Source of the DNA: Margaritifera margaritifera
Taxonomy: Eukaryota > Mollusca > Bivalvia > Unionida > Margaritiferidae
Assembly: GCA_029931535.1 (NCBI GenBank)
Contig: JAQPZY010001660.1
Span: forward strand, 1,451,001 to 1,515,000
Reading direction: 5' to 3'
DNA: 64,000 bases
Of the stretch, positions 31,757-42,879 are shown in pieces (position 1 is the stretch's first letter; every line of letters begins with the position of its first letter). The position numbers and the translations under genes are program-made. The notes beneath the pieces were generated by a model that saw only the letters and a list, made by a program, of their open reading frames with translations, ran no database searches and was not told the DNA's origin.

Positions 31757-32725
31757 ATGAAAGGAATTCACTATAGTAAATACCCACTTCTGGTCACAGG
31801 TCGAGAAATATATGTCAGTCCCTACTCATCCACCCCACACAAAAAAGTCGGCATTACGTGCTGTGAGGATGAAGTCATATCGCCTAGAGTTTCCATGGCA
31901 GATCTTGATGTAATCACATATTCAGAACAGAATCCACAGTTGCGGGAATAGTAAATGCTATTGCTTCTCGAATGAAACCAAAGTATTTAGTGTATTTTGT
32001 TCTGTATCGGTGGAAACAGACTGTGGAATCAAGAGGTCTTTAGTGGATGACTGAAGGAGCACACACGGGCAATTGTATCTGCAAAGTAAAAATTCAGTGT
32101 TACTGTGACAGTGGCTCTGGTTAAAAAAAATAAAAAGAACTTTCTCATAGTATGGAGGACGTGGAATGACAACATGACAACAAAAAAATTCTCATTGTAT
32201 AGAGGACGTGAAAGGCAAAAAGGTTTTTAGAACAACTTCTTACGAGCTCTTGGATGACTTTGTTTTTGTTGAATAATAATATATTTGGAACAAAACTGTC
32301 TGTATCAATGACACTTACAAATAATACCATTCTCTATAATTATGTGGATGTAATCCCACCAGATAGAAGTGTTTCTTACATCTGGGAAATACTCGCTGAT
32401 TACACTGTCGTACATCGATGGACAACATTGCACTGATTCAACTGGAAACAAATACGCCAGATAGAAGTGTTTGCTACATCTGGAAAATTCAGTCTTACAT
32501 TGATGGACAAAACTGCACTGATTCAACTGGAAACAAATACGTCAACACATTTCAGAAATCTAATTGTTTCGATAGGGCCAGGTCTTAATCTGCCAGTAAT
32601 AAGAAGATTGCCATTCAGTGATCGATGCAAATTACGCCCTCTTTTCCAAGGAATATCGTCTTTCATTTTTTCCAACGGATTTCTTTCGAAACAAGATGGA
32701 GCCGCTGTAAGGAAGACGTAAAATT
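31757..32725 (+). pseudogene. Unrecognised coding-like region
   Basis: Several + frames look like protein. One (31757-31951) reads IHYSKYPLLVTGREIYVSPY, then TPHKKVGITCCEDEVISPRV and DLDVITYSEQNPQLRE before a stop. Another, just after, contains IASRMKPKYLVYFVLYRWK. A third (32254-32436) has LSVSMTLTNNTILYNYVDVI and PPDRSVSYIWEILADYTVVH. Balanced amino-acid use argues against chance. A partial duplication (period 86-98 bp, 32361-32545) repeats the 'PDRSV-YIW' segment. I do not recognise the family. It may be a decayed host or transposon gene. Confidence 0.35.
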
Positions 32726-33478
32726 ACTAATATTGAACACAAAATAAAGATTAAAAATTAGTAAGCCCTGTTTTTTTTTTTTTTTTATACCTTGATTACC
32801 TTATCAATTAAGATGATTCCTTCAGTGTCGATTGTGACTGACCTTTCATATAACCCTAATTTCCTGAAGATATTATGCATGGTGTGTAAATATAACTGTT
32901 ATGAGGTAGAAATGACAGATGTATAGATGCTATCTAACTAACTGGATACATAAGATAGATACGGTAAATATATAGACGCATTCATTGATGAATGGATTTG
33001 TATGTTGTAGGTGAATGAATAAATCAATGGCTTGGTGGATAGACAAAGATTCATTAACGGATTATATCAGTCTTTAACGCGCCAAAGCGTGTATGTACAC
33101 GTGTATGGGGCAACATTATTTTCACGATACGCAGGATTGTACTAATTAAAGCAGCTAAAAAGTTTCCTTTTTCATATTTTTATGAATGTTATATATTTTT
33201 ATCTAAAAATATATTGATATTTTGAGAGGACAATCCTTGTAAGTTGCTCTTTGGAAGAAAAATACGTTGAATAGTAGTTTCACTAAGCAACAATAAAGTT
33301 ATAATATAGCGGAAAACTGGTGTAATCTACATACTAACAAAGCCACATATTGGACAGTAATGTTGTCATCCATTGATAGAGTCTGTTATCACCTATTTAT
33401 TGGTCGAATTAAACATAATGACGTCAATCAAATGATACTATCCTGACCAAGGAAGAGGCCTTTCACGAGGTCTGGTTA
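32726..33478. other. Nothing recognised
   Basis: AT-rich DNA with an 18 bp poly(T) tract near 32770. No coding, RNA or repeat feature is supported. Confidence 0.45.
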
Positions 33479-33886
33479 CTTGCTTTTGTATATGTATTGT
33501 ATTTATGCTAGTGTATTTAGGAAGTAAGAATTACTTACTTTTGTATATGTATTGTATTTATGCTAGTGTATTTAGGAAGTAAGAATTACTTACTTTTGTA
33601 TATGCATTGTATTTATACTAGTGTATTTAGGAAGTAATTCTTACTTACTTTTGAATATGTATTGTATTTATACTAGTGTATTTAGGAAGTAAGAATTACT
33701 TACTTTTGTATATGTATTGTATTTATACTAGTGTATTTAGGAAGTAAGAATTACTTACTTTTGTATATGTATTGTATTTATACTAGTGTATTTAGAAAGT
33801 AAGAATTGTATTTATACTAGTGTATTTAGGAAGTAAGAATTACTTACTTTTGTAAATGTATTGTATTTATACTAGTGTATTTAGGA
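33479..33886 (+). repeat. 55 bp minisatellite, about seven copies
   Basis: Unit ACTTACTTTTGTATATG, TATTGTATTTATGCTAG, TGTATTTAGGAAGTAAGAATT (55 bp in all). One unit is shortened (about 33795-33830). Each junction can form a hairpin AAGTAA-GAA-TTACTT. In one unit, at 33632-33646, the loop is inverted (AAGTAATTCTTACTT). Confidence 0.95.
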
Positions 33887-34129
33887 AGTACGGGTATACT
33901 GTAGGCTATCTGAGTAATGTTTTAAATTAGCATTAAAATATGAAAGTTCCCCTAGGGATTCTTACTTGAAGAATCAATTACAATATCAAAGAAAGAATAA
34001 GAATTATCATTGTCCAAAATTGTGTTATATGGTTGATAGTGTGCATTGGTAACTAAATAAGAAAAATAGGTAAAACAAATACTAAATAGTATGTCAATAT
34101 CAAAACCTATTAGGAGCACCGCAAACGGT

Positions 34130-34330
34130 GCATGATAAGCTCGTCTAGTGACCTTTTCCCAGCTAATGACCTTGATCTTTGAGCTAGGGACTTTATTGTA
34201 TGATAAGGTGTCGACCTCGGTAAAGTTTCATCAACATATATATGTAGGGGTTAAAAAGTGATAGCCTGGATAAGGAAAACTGCTACTGACTGATATTATC
34301 CCTTGCTGTAACCATGAGGTAGGGAGTATG
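34130..34330. repeat. Bivalve-type dispersed repeat, CCTTGATCTTTGA class
   Basis: Contains AATGACCTTGATCTTTGAG, GGTGTCGACCTCGG and AAAGTTTCATCAA, words of a class of repeats I associate with bivalve genomes. Related pieces lie at 34560-34640 (CCGTGACCTTGACCTTAAG) and 35330-35640 (which includes GGACGGACGCACGGAC). Confidence 0.55.
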
Positions 34331-34426
34331 ACTGTAAATACGCGAGACACTGTGGAGTCAAGATATATTAAAAGGCTAAAGTTTCACTCAAATATTTTCA
34401 TTGGATCCAAACTTATACTCGTACAT

Positions 34427-34559
34427 CAGGCATGTGCAACTTCCTCTAGGGCGCGGGACGGATAAGTGTTTTTTAAAGCCACACCCTATGATGTAATAAG
34501 CGGAAAAAAACCAGGTCGCGGGCCGGATCCGGCTCACGGGCAGAGGTTGCATATGCCTG
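34427..34559. mobile_element. hAT-type MITE, 133 bp
   Basis: Left end CAGGCATGTGCAACTTCCTC and reverse-complemented right end CAGGCATATGCAACCTCTG are near-perfect inverted repeats. Flanks TCGTACAT (34419-34426) and CCGTACAT (34560-34567) match 7 of 8. The interior CGGGCCGGATCCGGCTCACG is typical of a hAT MITE type common in animals. It is inserted in the dispersed repeat at 34.1-34.6 kb. Confidence 0.88.
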
Positions 34560-35329
34560 CCGTACATGGACAGAGGTGACTGATTTATATTTCCTCTTGC
34601 CGTGACCTTGACCTTAAGTCGTGGTGTCGTGGCTGTAGTATGTGAGATTCTGTCCTGTCATGATATTTTTTTTTATGATAATGAACTTTATTTGCATTTA
34701 GCCAATTGGCTATCAGCAAGTATATACATATACATTTAAGTTTGTTACAAACATTGATGGTGACACGTGTAATACATAAAGGAAAACAAGTCTATCGAAT
34801 TTACAAACATTCGATAAATACTACGATATATACTTACGTATGCATACCCACATTCCCAAACACACTCATACATGCATATATCCACGTGCACATTATATAT
34901 TTATATACATATGCCTATACACACGTTTACATAAACCTACACACATATATGCACATACATATTCACCGAGAAAGTGAGATAGGCACGAACATAAACATAC
35001 ATACCTGATGTATGATATGAAGTAAGAATACAACACGTTGATGTGTGACATGTCAACTACTCCAGACTATGTTTGTTGAATCGCATGCGCGCGCTTAAAT
35101 ACAAGCTCCTTCTGGAGAAGACATAAAAAGTATTATCAATATATAAGTAGTATTCACAATGCTTTTCTTATTAGTATTATAAGAACATTATACATGAAAT
35201 ATGAGAGATAGTAATGCATGTATTAATCAATGAAATGGAGATGAAACGAAGAGAAAAAAAATATGATATGATATGATATATAAGTTGTGAACGTTTCATT
35301 AACACATCTTTAGTGGTTCAACAGTTATA

Positions 35330-35640
35330 CTAATGACAAGGATACAAGTCAGAACTACATTTTCCCTTGCTGTGACCTTCACTTTGAGGCAGTGCTCATC
35401 AGTAATATAGTATTGGTACATGGCGTTGCGATGGTATTTGACACATCGTCTATTCCTGATATATAACTGGCTCAAGTTTAATTAAAATATGACCAGGGGT
35501 TCAAAACACATCGTCTAGTCATAGGATATGCTTGTACAAGTTTCTTTATAATTTCTCCAACCGTTAGGAAGTTATGGGCCGGACAAGCAACTGTTAGCAG
35601 TTGGACGGACGCACGGACAACGACCTAACACAATACGCCC
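35330..35640. repeat. Bivalve-type dispersed repeat, GGACGGACG class
   Basis: TGCTGTGACCTTCACTTTGA, AAGTTATGGGCCGGACAAG, GGACGGACGCACGGACAACG and CAATACGCCCC follow one another, the usual order in this repeat class. No coding content. Confidence 0.55.
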
Positions 35641-36762
35641 CACATAAAAATGTGTATTACCATGTTAAATGATCTCTTAAAACAACGGGTAGACAATGTC
35701 ATAAACTTTTGACGTCATATACATTTATGAATGGATTTTTCAGTAATAAATACCGATCCAAAGTCTTCAGTATAAAACTACATCTTACTTATTTATTCAT
35801 ACTAACGAAACTTGCCTCCATTTTGTCATCTGGTTCTGGATATTGACTCAGTGATCTTCATTAATTGATTTGCAGCTTTTTAAATGGTAGAGTTCGTATT
35901 CTAAATTATCGATCTTTCAACAAACTTACACACTGAAGAAAAAAGGATATGGTTCTTCAACACGTACATACTTGGTAAAATCTCCCAAATCCAGATACTG
36001 TAAAATTTGCAAGGAAAATAGAAAAGAATCAAGAAACTAAGAACGGTTCAATCAAGATACAATAAAAACCACGATAAGACCCTTCTGGAATCTGTTTGTT
36101 CAGTCATGAAATATAAAGCTTTCCCTCCTCAAGATCAATGGAAGTAATTCCACGCTACGTCAGTATAGTCCTCATGAAATTAAGTGTTTGCTCGTGATAA
36201 CTTGCCACGTATGTCGTGTGTGGTAGCAGGTTTTAATAATGGTACTAAATGGATTTCATTGGAAGATAACATAGTCAGAATTCTTCATGCGTCTTAACTG
36301 TTTTGCTGGAATTTATTATAAATCGTTCATGATAGACCAGAGTACCCTTTAAAACGATCAAAGCAATTTTAATGTCTTTCTTTAATACGTTCTCCAAAAA
36401 GCTTGTGAGTTTTTATGCTGCAGTGCAATAGAGATAATTTCTCCAATACACACTCACACACATACGCACACTGAAAGTACAAGTGATAAACGAGTCATTT
36501 TGCTATAAAATCTACAAATGAAGAGTCTGTTTTCGAAGTTATCTTTAAACTGATTTAAATTTTATTTTCTTAGTCCTTTTTTTTGTAGGTGTCATTCCAA
36601 AGATCGTAAATTGTACCCACCCAGGCCAGCTTGGGTGGGCTGCTTTGGTGAGAAAGACTTAGCTCCCATTTTTTTGGGCATGATATAGCCAATAATGTGT
36701 TAAAAGTGTCGTTAATAGCAACAAACAAATCTGAGAAAATCCTTAAATGTATGCATTTATCT
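35641..36762. other. Nothing recognised, apart from one hairpin
   Basis: AT-rich DNA. A perfect 8 bp stem CCCACCCA/TGGGTGGG with an 8 nt loop lies at 36616-36639. No gene or RNA could be assigned. Confidence 0.4.
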
Positions 36763-37265
36763 GACAAGAGGCCCTAGTGGACCTAGTAACGCTCAGTTGC
36801 TCTACCCAAGAACATCAAGCTCAGCCAGTCAGATATCACGACACCCCATTAATATGCGCAGATATCGCTTATAATCCAAAACATCCGAGGTAATAATGAT
36901 ACTTACCTATATACCAAGTTTGATGAAAGTCTGATCAGAAATACAGCCTCTAGAGTGGTAAGAAACTCAACCAATCAGAAGCCAGAACACATTATTAATA
37001 TGCACAGGTGTTGCTAATAATACAACTCGTCTGTGATGTTAATTATATCATCCAGTACACCAAGTCTGATCACAATCTGATCAGAAAAAAAACGTCAAAA
37101 GTAGTAACAAGTTAGCTAGTCATATCACAGAAGGCTGCATTAATATACGCGGATGTCGTGCATAATCGAATTCGTACAAGAGCTTGATGATATAAGCTTA
37201 TATGTGAAGGTTGATTAAAATCTGATCCGAAATACAGTCTCTAGTGTGGTAACAAATTCGGCCTA
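36763..37265 (+). repeat. ~148 bp tandem repeat, three copies
   Basis: Begins with CAAGAGGCCCTAGTGGACC, a typical start of mollusc tandem elements. The words 'AGCCAGTCAGA', 'ATTAATATGC-CAG' and 'ATACAGCCTCTAG-GTGGTAA' recur at spacings of 148-149 bp (near 36818, 36967 and 37115). Copies are clearly diverged. Confidence 0.8.
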
Positions 37266-37292
37266 TTATATCTAAAGTCACAATACCACGAA

Positions 37293-37523
37293 AAACTATA
37301 TTTGACACAACCTAACTAAACGATCTAATTTTGATCTAGTACACAATTTAGGTTAAACTTTTACAAATAAACTATATTTGACACAACCTAACTAAACGAT
37401 CTAATTTTGATCTAGTACACAATTTAGGTTAAACTTTTACAAATAAACTATATTTGACACAACCTAACTAAACGATCTAATTTTGATCTAGTACACAATT
37501 TAGGTTAAACTTTTACAAATAAT
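37293..37523 (+). repeat. 76 bp tandem repeat, three identical copies
   Basis: Unit starts (37295, 37371, 37447) are exactly 76 bp apart and the copies are identical to the eye, so the expansion is recent. Confidence 0.97.
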
Positions 37524-37779
37524 CTATGCATGCACTAAATACTGCTATTGCCAATTCCAAACCATGTATTACGAAGTTTTCTTCATGCTAGCGATTCTAC
37601 ATTACACAATATCTTGTGCACATAATCAATGTGGGTTATATTACTATTCTCTTAACATAACAAACAGATATAAAACTGTTCTGTTCACTTTGACAGATAG
37701 ATATGAAAATGTTCCCTTAATGGATATGAAATTGTTAGTCGTTGTAGACGTCATGAAATTATAAAACAAAAACATATGA

Positions 37780-37965
37780 ATGTATGAAAATACACCGTTC
37801 AACAACCGATATGAAGTTGTGATAGCATGTAATTCATATAACGAACATGAAATTGTCAAGATACACCGTTCAACAACCGATATGAAGTTGTGAATCCATG
37901 TCAATCACATAACGAACATGACATTTCTAAAATTCATCGTTCAACAACGGACATGACGTCACCAT
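37780..37965 (+). repeat. 71 bp tandem repeat, 2.5 copies
   Basis: TACACCGTTCAACAACCGAT recurs at 37791 and 37862, and a more diverged copy starts near 37933. Half-unit similarity (GATATGAAATTGT) extends to about 37676. Confidence 0.9.
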
Positions 37966-38489
37966 AGGGGTACATCAGAAATAATTCCATACATTGTATT
38001 CCGTTCCAGTCTGACGACGATCCCGCCTGGAACCTTACCTTACAAACACAACTACACAAGTTATGTATGCGTACTCAAGAAAATACATGGTTAAACATTA
38101 AAACTGTTGTACGTTAAGAACGACTGTATGGAATTATATGATAACCAAGATCCTACATGAATCTATTGACAACAAGAATAATCAACGGAAATTACAAAGT
38201 TAGAATGCTTCTCATCGTTTACTATTATATACAACATACATCATTCAACCTAATTTGTCAAATCAGATAAAAATACCATTATAACCTGAAACAGACTATA
38301 TTAAATTCGATAGAATTGTGATATGTGAAATTGGAGATACACAAAGAGCTTGATAGGAAATGTGCAAAGTTTCACTAACACTTGTCTCAGGAAAATATTC
38401 GGCATTTGGTGGCCTGAGACAATCAGCAACGGAACTCTCTGGGAAAGAATAATGCAGGAAGAGTATGAAGTCCAGATTTGCAAACGAAA

Positions 38490-38740
38490 TGAAAATAGAT
38501 AGGACACATACTGAGGAAGCCGAGAAACAATATCACGAGACAATCACTGAAACGGAACCCACATGGCAAAAGGAAAACAGGAAGTCCAAAAAATATCTGG
38601 CGCAGAGAAGCGGAGCATTAGCTGAAGAAAGTAGAATACAACTGGAGCGAGACTGAGAAGACAGCAGAAGACATAGTTAAATGGAGATGAGTCGTCAGTG
38701 ACCTATGCTCCGCACAGGGTCGAAAGGCTTAATGTAATGG
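38490..38740 (+). pseudogene. C-terminal tail of a LINE ORF2
   Basis: One + frame reads GHILRKPRNNITRQSLKRNP, HGKRKTGSPKNIWRREAEH, then after a stop LKKVEYNWSETEKTAEDIV and, after another, DLCSAQGRKA and a stop. The 'GH-LRK', 'GKRK-G-P--W-R' and 'W-E---A-D--KW' spacing is characteristic of the C-terminus of RTE/CR1-related LINE proteins. It is a 5'-truncated insertion. Confidence 0.75.
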
Positions 38741-38944
38741 AAATTGAGGACAAATTCTGAAATATCTAATGTAACAAACTACTCTATCAATCAGACACAG
38801 ATGATAGAAAGAAAATAGGAACGTCTACAGTTATCACATACCTCTACTGCTGAAAGATTGTTGTCGTGAAAAAGAAAGCTTCCCGACAAGGCATCAGTGC
38901 AATGTAACTATTATAGAACAATTCTCTCGATATAGTTGAACGTG

Positions 38945-39355
38945 GCTGAAACCACGGACGGAAAACACCGAGAAAGTGAAAAAATGACGGATGACATGCA
39001 CGATGCTTTTAGAGGATTTTTCAAAAGCGGAAACGTGAAAAAATTGTCTGATGAGAGAAAAGATTTTTAAAACAGGAAAGTTAACGCTGTGCTGGAAAAC
39101 GGTAGTGTTTAATACTTTTCATTTTACTTAGACAAAAAGCATCTGGAGTAGACATGTTTAATAGAAATTTAAAAAATAGAACCAGAAAATAGGTTTGACA
39201 TTTTGCCTAAGGTAATTGGGGATACAAAAAGAAAAATACGTTACAGATTAATAACAGAATGAACGGTAGAAAGTGTGAACTCGTGAAATGGAAAGGATAT
39301 GATGAAACAATAAATAGTTGGGAACTTGCTGATAACAATATATAAAATTAAATAA
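38945..39355 (+). pseudogene. Second Polinton-type integrase remnant with chromodomain
   Basis: A + frame from about 38940 reads DDMHDAFRGFFKSGNVKKLS, then DERKDF, a stop and NRKVNAVLENGSV, matching the rve region around the second catalytic Asp. After a gap, KASGVDMFNRNLKNRTRK (about 39136-39190) is the region of the third catalytic residue, with Asp where Glu is needed. At about 39245-39345 a chromodomain follows: NNRMNGRKCELVKWKGYDET, then INSWELADNNI and a stop. Polinton integrases and chromovirus integrases carry such C-terminal chromodomains to read chromatin marks. The core wording favours the Polinton type. It is unlike the 26 kb copy in detail and far more AT-rich, so it comes from a different lineage. 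Confidence 0.75.
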
Positions 39356-39500
39356 ATCAGGTCCAAGTACTGCAAAGCAGAGGCTACGCCGTCATGGATA
39401 GCAGCAGAGCTGGATGAAGCACAATACATAGATAGAAGTATTAAAATGCATGCAAACTTCAGAGTTTTTCTCTTTTTTTAAAGATAACGAGTTACCAAAT

Positions 39501-39813
39501 GTGACAGATGTGGAAAAAACAGCAAACTAGAGCATGAATTAGTAAAATAATGCAGGGCTTGTAAATGTGTGCTGATAAAAAAAATCAAGAGAGATAAAGT
39601 ACATCCAAAAACATCATCAGTAAACAATAAAATTTTACTCATGAAAAGCATGATAAGGCTACTGCAATACAGACAAACTCCTAGCGGATTAATAAATGAC
39701 ATTAATATGAAGAAATGGAAGGCTATAACATTCAAAAATATGAAGTTGATTCCAGGTATATCTCAAAAGGCCGAAAAACAGATACAATGCAAAAGACGAC
39801 AACCTTGTCTATG
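39501..39813 (+). pseudogene. Zinc-ribbon-like ORF next to the second integrase
   Basis: Directly after the integrase, one + frame reads KCDRCGKNSKLEHELVK, a stop, CRACKCVLIKKIKRDK, then NNKILLMKSMIRLLQYRQTP and SGLINDINMKKWKAITF, ending at 39813. The CX2C-X13-CX2C spacing suggests a zinc ribbon. A further coding-like frame continues (YEMLNKDEINGIINAFKLLL to about 39940). I do not recognise a family. Adjacency suggests these are genes of the second Polinton-like element. Confidence 0.4.
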
Positions 39814-40140
39814 AGATGTTAAACAAAGATGAAATAAATGGAATAATCAATGCATTCAAACTTCTCTTGAATTTTACACAAAGAGGGAAAAGCAATCGTG
39901 CCAACTACACAATCAGCTATGCGTTTTTTATGGAAAAACTGTATACAATTTGAACACATTTTGTAAAACATGTTACAAAGAATTACCCACAATTTCACAA
40001 TGTGTAGATATACATAATTTGAAAATACAATTTTTTTTCAGAATTTTTGTTTGACATGTAGTAGCAATTCAAATTAAACTACACAAATAAACGATGCAAT
40101 CCGTTTGTATATATTTTTACAAATACAACAGAAAAAACTG

Positions 40141-40365
40141 ATGGCGGAAATGGAAGAGAGAAATCTAACATACCATAGATGTAAAGAGTGTTCAAAATAA
40201 AAGAGATTAAATGGTATTACAGTGGAAGAAATGAACATATTAGAGAGATAAATCAGCAAAGAATTACATTGAAATGTAGAAAAACAGTAAATAGAGAATT
40301 AATGAATTTGCACAATAAAACCCCAATATCATATTTCGTTTATGACACAAAAGGTTATTTAGGTT

Positions 40366-40368
<3 letters not shown>
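40141..40368 (+). pseudogene. Unassigned ORF fragment in the second element
   Basis: An ATG frame at 40141 reads MAEMEERNLTYHRCKECSK and stops. A neighbouring frame continues WYYSGRNEHIREINQQRITL, KCRKTVNRELMNLHNKTPIS and YFVYDTKGYLGL. It looks coding, with a CX2C pair. No family assigned. It ends at the AT microsatellite. Similar AT-rich coding-like scraps continue to about 40680 (MEIKENLYNGKIMMLEVIHL). Confidence 0.35.

Positions 40369-40452
<84 letters not shown>
40369..40452. repeat. (AT)n microsatellite
   Basis: About 42 AT dinucleotides inside the second Polinton-like remnant. Confidence 0.95.
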
Positions 40453-40455
<3 letters not shown>

Positions 40456-40689
40456 ATGGAGATTAAGGAAAATTTATATAATGGAAAAATTATGATGCTT
40501 GAGGTTATACATTTGATATTGGCCCAGATGGCAAGAAATAATTTTTGATACGAAATGCAAAACATCTTCAAATTCATTTACAACCTCTATCATCAAAACC
40601 AACTTCGACAGAAATTGGTGTCAGATAAAACAAAAAGACAACGACAATAAATTAAGAAAATACCTTATTCATGTTCGACTATATTACTG

Positions 40690-42540
40690 ATCCGGCACTA
40701 CACAAATATTTAAATAGATAAACGTTTGCAACACTAAAACGCAATTTTTCACATAAAAACCATTAAAACAATTTAACATGTATGCTTTAAAAAATGCTAG
40801 TGAAAATTCGACGAACAGATACAGAACACAGTGCGACATGAGATTTTGACAGAATCATTTGAACCAGCAGTGTAGATGGCAACAGCAGATTGTGGTATAT
40901 CATAATGGCATTTAACAGATAAAAGTATTCCTGAGATGGTTAAGTACGTTTACAGGGTTTCATATTTATATTCAAATACGACAAACACTGTTATCAGAGT
41001 GTGCTGGTTAGGATATATTTAATCCAACCAATATATTTTTAACTACTATTACTATTTTTTGTTGATTGTGTGGGTTTCATTAATTCTCTTCTAGTTTGAA
41101 TACATGTTAAAGATGGTTGTAGTTTTTTCCTCACTTGTTTTGGTATTGACGAATCAAGTACTTAAGTGTTCATTTTATTGTATTTATTTCTGAAAATTTT
41201 CAATATATTTTTAACTACTAACTGTTAGACATGTAAACAATATATCTTTAAAGATTATAATCTTTGAGCCTTTGACTTTTGGAATGCATTTTGACAAAAC
41301 CCCACGCGCAGTGACCAGGTGTTTGGTCCTGCTTATTTTTGTAATACCCCAGCAGTTCAGGGAGCACCTCTTCTTTTCAGTGCTTCTAGTTTTCCCAACA
41401 CCACCCAATCACTGGTATCGTCAGTCCAAGGTCGGGATCACCTTATACCTTGGAGGTTCATACCAACAACGGAGGTTATGACCTACCTTCTAACTGTTTG
41501 CCATGTTTGTGAGGTCCGGAGTCCTGTGATCCAACAGGTGGCCAACCGATCAAATCACTATGCGTTCTCACAGCTATCTATACATAGGTTCGCCGTTCCC
41601 TATATACTGTTGTCACCTTTGATTTTTCAATTCTGCGTGGTTCATTAAAATGCGTATATTTGTGAAATATATCTTTAAAAGCATACAAGTTCTTGTTGAG
41701 ATTCTTTTATACAAAGTATACGCAATTCTTTCTCTTTTGAGTATTTTCGTCCTTTTTAAATATTCTCATTCATTGTTTACATTTTTAACAATTTATTAAA
41801 AACAATATTCTAGGGTAGGCATCTCTGGAAGTACCAATTTACAATACTATTTCCAAGGTAAGCACATCTTAATAGCATAACAGCACACTAAGAGATTTAT
41901 CTACCTTAGTCATTTCACTCGTTGTGTTGTGCGACTGTTTATATTTAGTTTAAAAAATCAACTTATTATATTGTGTTTTGTGTGCTGGTAATTTTTAAAT
42001 TTTTATTTCTGTATTGTCGTATCCATACATGAGTGGGCTATTGCGAAAGATTATACTGCGCTAAAGCGCCGGTAATATTTATATTTTTTTCAGTCTTGTC
42101 GTATCCCTACACGCGTCGGTTGATACAAAAATACTACCCTGCTTTCACTCGCATATTTTAGAATTTTTATTTTAGTGTTTCTTTTAGTCTTGTTTTATCC
42201 CTACACAAATGGGTTGGTACAAAAAGTTATATTGCAAGATACTCACTAAATGTATACTACTTATTGTCCTTGGCTCATTTAAAAGCGTCATGTTCAATGA
42301 CTCTGAGATGCAGCCGTTGCATTCGTGACTTGAAATAAGCATAATTAAAGCTGCCAGAGAAATATTATTCTTACTGAAGACCTCCATTTTCTGTCAAGGA
42401 TCACACTAAATATTAACAAGCCGATATTAACAAATTGAAAATGTGCGTACAATAAACGAATAACCACCACATGAACAAAAACGGCCTTAGGAGAAAATAA
42501 AGTTACAAACATATGCTTATATAGTTTAAACTGATACTAG
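40690..42540. other. Mostly unrecognised DNA
   Basis: No gene family was recognised. A GC-richer patch at 41270-41650 has open frames on both strands (one + frame of 109 codons from 41319) without family resemblance. The rest is AT-rich. Confidence 0.4.
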
Positions 42541-42561
42541 TATAGTCTCAGTATGTTTGTA

Positions 42562-42650
42562 TGATAGATAGATAGATGGATGTATGGATGGATGGACGAA
42601 CAGACGAACAGACGGACGGAGTAATAAATAGATATATGGATAGACATAAC
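42562..42650. repeat. GATA/GGAT/GGAC-type microsatellite
   Basis: Mixed tetranucleotides (GATA, GGAT, GAAC, GGAC) degrade into one another, like the tails of LINE and SINE copies elsewhere in this window. Confidence 0.8.
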
Positions 42651-42879
42651 AATAGAGCCGACTGAATCGATCATCTCAATCATCCCGCACAATGTTTAGT
42701 ATATTAAAAAAAAGATTTGAACCAACAAAAATAAAAAAGAATAAAAAAAATGCACAAGATTATGATGAATGTTACACCGTCAGTTGAATTTCAAAAATTA
42801 TGTCAGCTCCTAAGCGAGTAATCCAGAATTGTTATCTTTTTCTCCTATCCGCTTTTGACCGCCAGATGCTGTGCTCAAT

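Noticed and set aside
38465..38656. 63-codon + strand ORF (THTEEAEKQYHETITE)
   Set aside because: The neighbouring frame matches a LINE C-terminus, so this is its shadow.
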